NCBI GenBank assembly: GCA_958415865.1
Contig: CATYZV010000104.1
Coordinates: forward strand, 1-6,744
DNA: 6,744 nt
Reading direction: 5' to 3'
DNA from: an uncultured Selenomonadaceae bacterium
Lineage (GTDB): Bacteria > Bacillota > Negativicutes > Selenomonadales > Selenomonadaceae
Below the pieces are notes generated by a model. The model searched no databases. It was not told the DNA's origin and saw only the letters and a program-made list of their open reading frames with translations. The position numbers and the translations under genes are program-made. The stretch's first letter is position 1. Every line of letters starts with the position of its first letter. Of this stretch, positions 1 to 5,118 are shown one piece after another.

Positions 1-26
1 TATATGCAAAGCCTTAATTTCCATAT

Positions 27-109
27 TGGTGCGGGAAACAGGACTCGAACCTGCACGCCAAAGACACCAGATCCTAAATCTGGCGCGTCTGCCATTCCGC
101 CATTCCCGC
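27..109 (-). tRNA. tRNA-Leu (anticodon UAG), CCA encoded
   Basis: Read on the minus strand, the acceptor stem GCGGGAA (109-103) pairs with TTCCCGC (37-31), followed by discriminator A (30) and an encoded CCA (29-27). The anticodon arm is CCAGA-TTTAGGA-TCTGG, which puts TAG at the anticodon, so it reads CUA and other CUN leucine codons. The variable arm is long (about 12 nt, with a short stem around a TTT loop), as expected for a class II tRNA such as Leu. The T arm is GCAGG-TTCGAGT-CCTGT with the usual TTCGA. All stems pair, so the gene looks intact. A promoter lies just upstream (130-159). No terminator is visible in the 26 bases left of it, so transcription may continue beyond the window edge. 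Confidence 0.97.
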
Positions 110-129
110 ATTCATTTGATATGCTAAAT

Positions 130-159
130 ATTATATCATTGTATATGGTTTTTAGTCAA
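130..159 (-). promoter_or_regulatory. Sigma-A-like promoter for tRNA-Leu
   Basis: On the minus strand, TTGACT (159-154) and a perfect TATAAT (135-130) are separated by 18 bases. Transcription would start around 123, leaving a leader of about 14 nt before the tRNA 5' end at 109. The -35 box overlaps a 10-base palindrome, TCAATATTGA (156-165). This may be chance in such AT-rich DNA. The rest of the 84-base spacer 110-193 shows nothing else, and no terminator is evident for the exonuclease gene upstream, so some read-through into the tRNA is possible. Confidence 0.7.
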
Positions 160-193
160 TATTGATATTTGGTTTATTGGCGAAAAATTTTTG

Positions 194-760
194 TCATGAT
201 TTGAACGGTTTGGGCTGCATGCCGATTTTATTAAGTAGTTCGTCCATGCTGACGGCTCCTATTTTTCGTCCTGCTGCGAGCGGTATTTTGGCGCAGACTT
301 TGGCATCGTCTAGTGCTGTGTGGTGGTTGAATTTTATTTTGAAGTAGTCGCCCATGGTGTTTAGTTTGTGGTTGGGCAGTTCGGGCCAGACTTTGCGGGA
401 TATCTGTACTGTGCAGGCGGTGGAGAAGTGCGGTTTGGGCAGGTGGTAGTGCCATATGCAGCTTCGGAGCACGCCCATATCGAAGAAGGCGTTGTGTGCT
501 ATGACGATTCTGCCTTCGAGATACGTTCTGATCTGCGGCCATATCTGGGCGAAGGTGGGGGCGTTCTGTACCATGTCGGGCGTTATGTGGTGTATGCTGA
601 TGTTGCCGGCGGAAAATTCCATGGTGGGCGGTTTGATCAGTGTGTCGTAGCCGTCTACCATTCTGCCGTTTTCTATGACTACGACTGCTACGCTGCAGGC
701 ACTATTTCGTTCGGAGTTTGCTGTTTCAAAGTCTATGCTGGTAAAGTTCATTAAGCTCAA
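194..760 (-). CDS. DnaQ-like DEDDh 3'-5' exonuclease
   Basis: This is a predicted 3'-5' exonuclease of the DnaQ/RNase T superfamily, cytoplasmic, probably acting on DNA or RNA 3' ends with two metal ions. All five signature residues are visible (numbering from the TTG start): Exo I SIDFET gives D10 and E12, Exo II AHNAFFD gives D94, and Exo III HTALDD gives H147 and D152. That makes it the DEDDh subtype. The protein is about 188 residues: a single nuclease domain (roughly 5-162) plus a short tail, with no BRCT, helicase or polymerase module. The start is uncertain. The sequence AAGAGGTGA (774-766) is the only good Shine-Dalgarno match. It overlaps a GTG at 769-767 and sits about 8 bases before the TTG at 760-758, while the first ATG (751-749) is too far away. 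I therefore chose TTG. The substrate cannot be told from sequence; a polymerase III epsilon proofreading role is less likely than a stand-alone repair or RNA-processing role. Confidence 0.9.
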   Translation of the reverse strand: MSLMNFTSIDFETANSERNSACSVAVVVIENGRMVDGYDTLIKPPTMEFSAGNISIHHITPDMVQNAPTFAQIWPQIRTYLEGRIVIAHNAFFDMGVLRSCIWHYHLPKPHFSTACTVQISRKVWPELPNHKLNTMGDYFKIKFNHHTALDDAKVCAKIPLAAGRKIGAVSMDELLNKIGMQPKPFKS

Positions 761-765
761 TAGAT

Positions 766-774
766 TCACCTCTT
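766..774 (-). promoter_or_regulatory. Ribosome binding site deciding a TTG start for the exonuclease
   Basis: On the minus strand AAGAGGTGA has the AGAGG core at 773-769. The spacing to TTG (760-758) is about 8 bases, near ideal. The upstream GTG (769-767) lies inside the motif itself, and the downstream ATG (751-749) is about 17 bases away. The site follows directly on the U-rich tail of the hairpin at 785-836, so hairpin formation and translation start are closely coupled in space. Confidence 0.6.
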
Positions 775-784
775 AAAGAAAAAC

Positions 785-836
785 AATGTTCATCTCTCGG
801 CACGCTATCGAGCTTCGTTGCTGAGAGATGAACATT
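785..836 (-). terminator. Long hairpin terminator after nfnB, in front of the exonuclease gene
   Basis: A perfect 14-base inverted repeat (785-798 with 823-836) flanks a 24-base centre that can itself pair: after one mismatch come three pairs, then bulges, then GCT/AGC around a CGAT tetraloop (minus-strand reading). On the minus strand the stem is followed by TGTTTTTCTTT, and on the plus strand by TTTTTATTT, so it could terminate in both directions. It lies only 16 bases past the nfnB stop codon and is the natural end of the metF-nfnA-nfnB transcript. No promoter is obvious between it and the exonuclease start, so it may be a partial terminator or attenuator. Confidence 0.8.
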
Positions 837-851
837 TTTATTTGTGTATTT

Positions 852-2267
852 TCAATTTCTATTATACTTTTCTTTTAAGTATTTATCAATGGAGGAGGCT
901 GCTTTTTTGCCTGCGCCCATCGCTAGGATGACGGTTGCTGCTCCGGTTACGATGTCGCCACCTGCGAATACGCCTTCTTTGGAGGTCATGCAGGAATCTT
1001 CATCGGCGATGATGTTGCCGCGCTTGTCGGTCGCCATGTCGGGCGTGGTGGACTGGACAAGCGGATTGGGTCCCTGACCGATGGCTATTACTACGGTGTC
1101 AACGGGCAGTTCAAATTCTGAGCCTGCTATCGGCAGCGGGCGGCATCTGCCTGATGCGTCCGGCTCGCCTAGTTTCATTTTGATGCAGCGCAGCCCTGTT
1201 ACATAGCCGTCATCACTGCCGAGGATTTCTGTGGGGTTGGTCAGCAGGCAAAAGTCAATGCCTTCTTCTTTGGCATGGCCTATTTCTTCTCGCCGTGCGG
1301 GCAGTTCTGCTTCGCTGCGGCGGTAGACGATATAGACGTGTTCTGCGCCTAAGCGCAGTGCCGTGCGCGCTGAATCCATCGCTACGTTGCCGCCGCCGAT
1401 GACTGCCGCTGTCTTTCCGACTTTTATCGGCGTGGCGTAGGTGGGAAAGTCGTATGCTTTCATTAAATTGCAGCGCGTCAAAAATTCATTGGAGGAATAG
1501 ACTCCGCTGTAATTTTCACCGGGTATGTTCATGAAATGCGGCAGCCCTGCACCTGTTGCTACGAATACGGCTGCAAAGTGGTATTCCTCCATCAATTCAT
1601 CAATGGTAAACAGCTTTCCGATGACGGAATTGACTTCGATATCCACACCCAATTTGCGCAGATTGTCGATTTCCGCCTGCACCACTTTTTCTTTCGGCAG
1701 GCGAAATTCCGGTATTCCGTAGGACAGTACGCCGCCTGCTGTATGAAGTGCTTCAAAGATCGTAACTTTATAGCCGAGCTTGGCAAGGTCTCCGGCGCAG
1801 GCAAGCCCGGCAGGTCCTGAGCCGATGATTGCTACTCTGAGCGCGTTGTCAGTGAATTTCACTGGTTTGGTCTCTTCGCCCTGCTCGCGGCAGTAGTCGG
1901 CAGCAAAACGCTCCAGCCTGCCGATGCCTACCGGCTCGCCCTTGATACCCAGCACGCAGTATTTTTCACACTGATTTTCCTGCGGGCAGACGCGGCCGCA
2001 GATAGCAGGCAGGCTGTTAGACTCTTTTATCTTGGCATTCGCTGCGGCAAAATCTCCGGTCTTCATCAAGGCGATGAACTCAGGGATATCCACTTCCACG
2101 GGGCAGCCCATACGGCAGCGCGGCTTCTTGCAATGCAGGCACCGCTGTGCCTCAGCTATCGACAATTCTCTGGTGTAGCCGAGTGCTACTTCTTCAAAAT
2201 TGTGAGCGCGCACTGCCGGGTCCTGCTCCGGCATAGCGTGTTTCTTCAGCGATCTCATTACTGCCAT
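852..2267 (-). CDS. nfnB: NfnB: large subunit of electron-bifurcating NADH-dependent ferredoxin:NADP+ oxidoreductase
   Basis: This belongs to the glutamate synthase small-subunit-like flavoprotein family and, with NfnA next door, is predicted to be the NfnB subunit. It carries the bifurcating FAD, two [4Fe-4S] clusters and the NADP(H) site. The N-terminal iron-sulfur domain shows eight cysteines: C43, C46, C51, C55 and C90, C94, C100, C104. The FAD Rossmann motif IIGSGPAGLACAGDL is at 147-161, the NADP(H) Rossmann motif VIGGGNVAMDSA at 289-300, and the C-terminal FAD motif FAGGDIVTGAATV at 434-446. The 471-residue length is normal for the family. The ATG is preceded by GGAGG at 8 bases, overlapping the nfnA stop region, so the two genes are almost certainly translated together. 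Automatic pipelines often call such proteins GltA/GltD or SudA. No large glutamate synthase subunit is present here, which argues against a glutamate synthase role. A sulfide dehydrogenase (Sud) role remains possible. The protein is soluble, with no membrane segment. Confidence 0.9.
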   Translation of the reverse strand: MAVMRSLKKHAMPEQDPAVRAHNFEEVALGYTRELSIAEAQRCLHCKKPRCRMGCPVEVDIPEFIALMKTGDFAAANAKIKESNSLPAICGRVCPQENQCEKYCVLGIKGEPVGIGRLERFAADYCREQGEETKPVKFTDNALRVAIIGSGPAGLACAGDLAKLGYKVTIFEALHTAGGVLSYGIPEFRLPKEKVVQAEIDNLRKLGVDIEVNSVIGKLFTIDELMEEYHFAAVFVATGAGLPHFMNIPGENYSGVYSSNEFLTRCNLMKAYDFPTYATPIKVGKTAAVIGGGNVAMDSARTALRLGAEHVYIVYRRSEAELPARREEIGHAKEEGIDFCLLTNPTEILGSDDGYVTGLRCIKMKLGEPDASGRCRPLPIAGSEFELPVDTVVIAIGQGPNPLVQSTTPDMATDKRGNIIADEDSCMTSKEGVFAGGDIVTGAATVILAMGAGKKAASSIDKYLKEKYNRN

Positions 2268-2270
2268 GGC

Positions 2271-3143
2271 TCATCCCTCCGTTTTTGCTTCCTGTGCCAG
2301 CTGCTGAGCTTGTATCTCAATATTACATACGTGATCGGATTCTGCCTTTTCCTGCGGCTTGTACATGCGCTGACGTTCCATCAGGTTGGTAAAATCCACT
2401 AGATGGCCGTCAAACTCCGGCCCATCGACGCAGGCGAATTTCGTTTTGCTGCCGACCTGAACGCGGCAGCCGCCGCACATTCCCGTGCCGTCGACCATGA
2501 TAGGATTGAGGCTGACGACTGTTTTAATCCCATACGGGCGTGTAGCTTCTGCCACGCTGCGCATCATGACCACCGGGCCTATCGCTACCACTTCGGCTAT
2601 TTTTTCGCCGCGGTCGATGAGCTGCTGCAGAGCCGTCGTAACAAAGCCCTTAATACCGTATGAGCCGTCATCTGTCGTAACCAGCAGCTCATCGGATACA
2701 GCCTGCATTTCATCTTTTAGGATCATTATGTCCTTATTCTTCGCACCGATGACGGAGATCACGTGATTGCCCGCCTGCTTCATGCCGCGTGCAATCGGAT
2801 ATATAGGCGCAGCACCGATGCCTCCGCCGACGCATACTACAGTGCCCATATCGGGATGAATATCCGTCTTTTTGCCCAGCGGCCCTACCAAATCCAAGAG
2901 GTATTCACCCTCCTGCAATTCAGCCAGCAGCCTAGTCGAAGCACCTACGACCATGAAAATTATGTCTATCGTGCCTTCTGCTCGGTCAAAATCCGCAATC
3001 GTCAGCGGCACGCGCTCGCCATGCTCACCGGCACGCACTATGACAAACTGCCCGGGCTGAGCCTTCTTGGCAATGAACGGAGCTTTTAAGGTAAATTGCA
3101 GAATATTAGATTTCAGTTGTCTGCGCTTTACTATTTTAAACAT
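2271..3143 (-). CDS. nfnA: NfnA: small FAD/[2Fe-2S] subunit of electron-bifurcating ferredoxin:NADP+ oxidoreductase
   Basis: The protein is a ferredoxin reductase-like module that in NfnAB binds FAD, NAD(H) and one [2Fe-2S] cluster, passing electrons between NADH and the bifurcating flavin of NfnB. The FAD-binding motif ERVPLTIADF is at 43-52, GPLG at 87-90, and the nucleotide-binding motif VGGGIGAAPIYPIA at 105-118. The C-terminal cluster motif DGTGMCGGC (218-226) plus FACVDG gives C223, C226 and C238. D218 is a candidate fourth ligand, since an aspartate ligand is known in characterised NfnA. I start at the ATG at 3143-3141, because MFKIVKR matches the usual N-terminus of the family and AGGAAG lies 10 bases upstream. 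This gives 290 residues. A GTG at 3152-3150 or an ATG at 3185 would add 3 or 14 residues. The stop lies three bases before the nfnB start codon. Family alternatives are sulfide dehydrogenase SudB or the PyrK electron-transfer subunit. The pairing with NfnB and the absence of pyrD favour NfnA. Confidence 0.9.
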   Translation of the reverse strand: MFKIVKRRQLKSNILQFTLKAPFIAKKAQPGQFVIVRAGEHGERVPLTIADFDRAEGTIDIIFMVVGASTRLLAELQEGEYLLDLVGPLGKKTDIHPDMGTVVCVGGGIGAAPIYPIARGMKQAGNHVISVIGAKNKDIMILKDEMQAVSDELLVTTDDGSYGIKGFVTTALQQLIDRGEKIAEVVAIGPVVMMRSVAEATRPYGIKTVVSLNPIMVDGTGMCGGCRVQVGSKTKFACVDGPEFDGHLVDFTNLMERQRMYKPQEKAESDHVCNIEIQAQQLAQEAKTEG

Positions 3144-3175
3144 TACAATCACGCTTCCTCTCCATATAGAACACT

Positions 3176-3205
3176 TGTATATCACATCTCAGAGGAACTA
3201 ATCAA
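3176..3205 (-). promoter_or_regulatory. Candidate promoter for nfnAB within the metF-nfnA gap
   Basis: On the minus strand TTGATT (3205-3200) and TATACA (3181-3176) are 18 bases apart, which would start transcription about 25 bases before the nfnA ATG. The 138-base gap between metF and nfnA (3144-3281) has no hairpin with a T tract after the metF stop. The GCCGCCCGGC near 3254-3263 has arms too close together to fold. nfnAB could therefore be made both from here and by read-through from metF. Confidence 0.4.
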
Positions 3206-3281
3206 TCTATAGCTGCTCAATCTTTCACTGCACTAAACCTGCTCCATCATTTTGCCGGGCGGCTATAAATCAATACCTATA

Positions 3282-4025
3282 TTATTTTAAAACACCTTCC
3301 AGATACGGCATTATCTTTGCCTTGATCGGCATCATGTAGACATTGTGGCCGTGTTCTTTGGCAAAGGCGATGACCTTGCGGGCAAAGTCGATATTCCATT
3401 CCAAAGTCGGTTCAAAATTCTTGGGGAAAATGACATTGTTCTTCATGCGCCAATAGCTGACGGAACGCTCGGACAATACCGGCGATACGCCCCAGTACAC
3501 TTCCAGACCGTCGAGCATATCCGCGTAGATTTCCAGATAGCGCAGGTCGAAGAACGGCTGTGTGAAAAAGCCTTTTGCCCCCGCCATTATCTTGCGGCGT
3601 ATGCGGTATTCCTCCTCTTTCATGCTGGAACGGTACTGGTCGATGCCGGCATAGACTTTGACCTCCGGCAGTTCCTCGCTTATCTTCTTGATCATATCAG
3701 TCGATACCGTGGGATAGACCTGATACGCCATCGACTGCGGCGGGTCGCCTTCGACGACGAGTGCTTCTTTGATATTGTTGCGGCTGAATATCTCCTTTAG
3801 CGGGAAGGACTTGGTAAAATCAAAGTCCATCGCGCGCAGATGCGGCACTACCGTATCGAAATATCTGCCCGCTATGCCTGCCGCCTCGCAGCTTCTGATA
3901 TCACAGCTCAAGAGATCCGGCACATTGATCAGATTCACCTGCGGCAGATTCTCTTTTATCTGCTTAACCTCAGATTCAAATACTTCCGCCTCACGCGGCA
4001 CGAGTTCAACTGCTATTTTCGTCAT
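3282..4025 (-). CDS. Short MetF-like methylenetetrahydrofolate reductase
   Basis: This protein resembles the TIM-barrel flavoprotein MetF, which reduces 5,10-methylene-tetrahydrofolate to 5-methyl-tetrahydrofolate for methionine synthesis or, in some anaerobes, the methyl branch of one-carbon metabolism. Visible landmarks are VELVPR at 6-11, where E7 sits in the place of the catalytic glutamate of beta-strand 1; VPHLRAMDFD at 60-69; EGDPP at 92-96, with D94 in the position of the flavin-contacting aspartate; FFTQPFFD at 153-160; and VYWGVSPV at 176-183. At 247 residues it is shorter than typical MetF (about 290), and it belongs to a compact branch common in anaerobes, so the exact electron donor is uncertain. 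It has a good start: ATG preceded by AAAGGA at about 8 bases, downstream of a strong promoter at 4126-4154. No partner gene such as the zinc-binding metV is adjacent. It is co-directional with nfnAB, which fits a shared redox role. I did not assign the symbol metF because of the divergence. Confidence 0.82.
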   Translation of the reverse strand: MTKIAVELVPREAEVFESEVKQIKENLPQVNLINVPDLLSCDIRSCEAAGIAGRYFDTVVPHLRAMDFDFTKSFPLKEIFSRNNIKEALVVEGDPPQSMAYQVYPTVSTDMIKKISEELPEVKVYAGIDQYRSSMKEEEYRIRRKIMAGAKGFFTQPFFDLRYLEIYADMLDGLEVYWGVSPVLSERSVSYWRMKNNVIFPKNFEPTLEWNIDFARKVIAFAKEHGHNVYMMPIKAKIMPYLEGVLK

Positions 4026-4125
4026 AAAAAAATCCTTTCATGCGTTATAAAATTTATTTAGATACAAAATTTCTAAAATTCGTTCTAAATATGATTATAA
4101 AAATGTATCCTTCTTATAAGTTTGT

Positions 4126-4154
4126 ATTATACAACATTAACTGCTGATTGTTAA
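4126..4154 (-). promoter_or_regulatory. Strong sigma-A-like promoter for the metF-like gene and nfnAB
   Basis: On the minus strand TTAACA (4154-4149) and a perfect TATAAT (4131-4126) are separated by 17 bases. Predicted transcription start is near 4119, giving a leader of about 95 nt before the ATG at 4025. It is the best promoter match upstream of the redox operon. Confidence 0.65.
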
Positions 4155-4307
4155 TACAGAGTTTCTCTGCAAAAATATTTATCATTTCACTGTAATTGTA
4201 AAACTGTAATGTCGTATGCCGTGCTCCGAAAAGCCTCAGCCATTGAAACAATAATCCGCTAAATCATGCCGATTCGCTGTTTTTATCTTGTTTGTGCTGT
4301 GAAAAAC

Positions 4308-4336
4308 TATGTTTATATCGCAAAGTCTGGTATAAT
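4308..4336 (+). promoter_or_regulatory. Extended -10 promoter for the exported DUF3298-type protein
   Basis: TGGTATAAT (4328-4336) is a perfect extended -10 element. The -35 position 17 bases upstream (TATGTT, 4308-4313) is poor, which is typical of extended -10 promoters. Transcription should begin near 4343. The short leader then contains a small inverted repeat CTTTC-AGT-GAAAG (4347-4359) just before the ribosome binding site AGGAGGT (4366-4372), which is 6 bases from the ATG. Confidence 0.65.
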
Positions 4337-4378
4337 AAGGATATATCTTTCAGTGAAAGCTGAATAGGAGGTAATCAA

Positions 4379-5056
4379 ATGAAAAAATTTCTGGCGGCAG
4401 GGCTGACCTATCTATTAATATCCGGTTTCGTTCCGCTGGCTGCATCAGCGGCAGTATCCACCGGTCATATCGGCGAGGATTCGCTGGGCTATAATCTGAC
4501 GTATCCCATCGTCGAAATTGAAAATAATAAATCAGAAAAACTGATAAACAAGGATATTGAAGCTCAGGTCAATGACTTGAAAGAACAGGTAGAAAATAAA
4601 GTTCTGAGCAAGTCCGGCATGACGTATTACGAAAAGTACGAAGATGATAATATCGTATCCTTGCTGTTCTACGTCAACAAAAACAAGCGTTTTACGAACA
4701 ATAACGTGCTCAGCGGCTATACGATTACATACGACAAGCACGACGGAACGCGCGTGCCGATGTCGCGCTATCTGAGCATCACCTTGGCACAGCTGCAGGA
4801 CGCACTCAATCACAGCCGCGCTTATGCAGTCGACGGGCTGGACAACGGTGTCAATCTCGACAAGCCGATCCCGTACGTCAGCGACAATTACTTCATCTGC
4901 TCTGACGGCTCTATCGGTCTGCTCTACCAGCCTGGCGACCTCATGGACGCTGCGGCAGGTCCCTGCAAGATAATCGTATCACCGGAGACGATACACGAGG
5001 TCAATTCTATCAACATGACAAAGGCCGTTCATGAAAAAGCAGCTAGCATAGACTGA
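4379..5056 (+). CDS. Exported RsiV/PdaC-like protein (DUF4163 and DUF3298)
   Basis: This is a 225-residue protein with a clear Sec signal peptide: MKK, a hydrophobic core to about residue 20, and a likely signal peptidase I site after A22-S23-A24. There is no lipobox cysteine and no other membrane span, so it is probably released to the periplasm or cell exterior. The mature part resembles the DUF4163-DUF3298 pair found in RsiV, PdaC and related proteins: residues 40-118 (TYPIVEIEN near 41-49, IVSLLFYVN at 92-100, SGYTITYDKHDGTRVPMS at 112-129) and residues 130-203 (YFICSDGSIGLLYQPGDL at 171-188 then AAAGPCKIIVSPE at 191-203). It lacks the deacetylase domain of PdaC. It also lacks the cytoplasmic and membrane part of RsiV, and no sigma factor gene is beside it. 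Its function is unknown; this module can bind lysozyme or glycan-related ligands in studied relatives, so a cell-envelope role is a guess. The promoter at 4308-4336 and terminator at 5079-5118 make it a single-gene transcript. Confidence 0.85.
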   Translation: MKKFLAAGLTYLLISGFVPLAASAAVSTGHIGEDSLGYNLTYPIVEIENNKSEKLINKDIEAQVNDLKEQVENKVLSKSGMTYYEKYEDDNIVSLLFYVNKNKRFTNNNVLSGYTITYDKHDGTRVPMSRYLSITLAQLQDALNHSRAYAVDGLDNGVNLDKPIPYVSDNYFICSDGSIGLLYQPGDLMDAAAGPCKIIVSPETIHEVNSINMTKAVHEKAASID

Positions 5057-5078
5057 GCTGCTGCAAAATTTCATATTG

Positions 5079-5118
5079 AAAATGCCGCCTAGCTCTATTG
5101 AGCCGGACGGCGTTTTTT
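5079..5118 (+). terminator. Bidirectional terminator between convergent genes
   Basis: The arm at 5079-5095 (AAAATGCCGCCTAGCTC) pairs with GAGCCGGACGGCGTTTT (5100-5116) around the loop TATT, with two mismatches. It is followed by a six-T run at 5113-5118. It ends the exported-protein transcript 22 bases after its stop codon. On the minus strand the same stem is followed by TTTTCAATATG, so it may also stop the kinase transcript, whose TAA codon (5119-5117) lies at its base. Confidence 0.85.

Larger units (their letters stand above)
4026..4378. other. AT-rich divergent intergenic region between metF-like gene and exported-protein gene
   Basis: This 353-base spacer has no credible coding sequence. 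It holds the leftward promoter at 4126-4154, the rightward promoter at 4308-4336, and a roughly 95-base leader of the metF-like gene that is very AT-rich. That leader contains ATTTAGA (4056-4062) facing two copies of TCTAAA (4072-4077 and 4084-4089), plus the palindrome CTTATAAG (4113-4120). The centre (4155-4300) has a direct repeat ACTGTAAT (4189-4196 and 4203-4210) and nothing else I can name. I saw no riboswitch core (SAM, cobalamin or tetrahydrofolate type) in the metF leader, although by eye a divergent one could be missed. Confidence 0.6.

Noticed and set aside
183..192. AAAAATTTTT palindrome near the end of the exonuclease gene as a terminator
   Set aside because: There is no GC stem and no loop; it partly lies outside the coding region by chance in AT-rich DNA.
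368..754. Plus-strand open frame of 128 codons opposite the exonuclease gene
   Set aside because: It lies wholly antisense to a gene with all five DEDDh residues, its sequence resembles no protein family and is low-complexity (many G, Y, V), and there is no convincing ribosome binding site.
852..2267. Reading this gene as the small subunit of glutamate synthase
   Set aside because: The family resemblance is real, but the adjacent NfnA-type [2Fe-2S]/FAD subunit and the lack of a large glutamate synthase subunit make NfnB the better call.
2763..3089. Plus-strand open frames within nfnA
   Set aside because: They are antisense to the FAD- and NAD-binding motifs of NfnA, are rich in R, H, C and S as expected of shadow frames, and lack start signals.
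3345..3800. Plus-strand open frame of 151 codons opposite the metF-like gene
   Set aside because: It is a frame shadow of a gene with clear MetF motifs; there is no promoter or Shine-Dalgarno sequence and no recognisable domain.
4026..4125. Possible metabolite riboswitch in the roughly 95-base leader of the metF-like gene
   Set aside because: The leader is extremely AT-rich, with no conserved core resembling SAM, tetrahydrofolate or cobalamin riboswitches and no terminator-like stem before the start codon.
4166..4260. Possible small RNA or short peptide gene in the middle of the divergent spacer
   Set aside because: No terminator hairpin, no Shine-Dalgarno plus open frame of useful length, and no strong promoter pointing into it.
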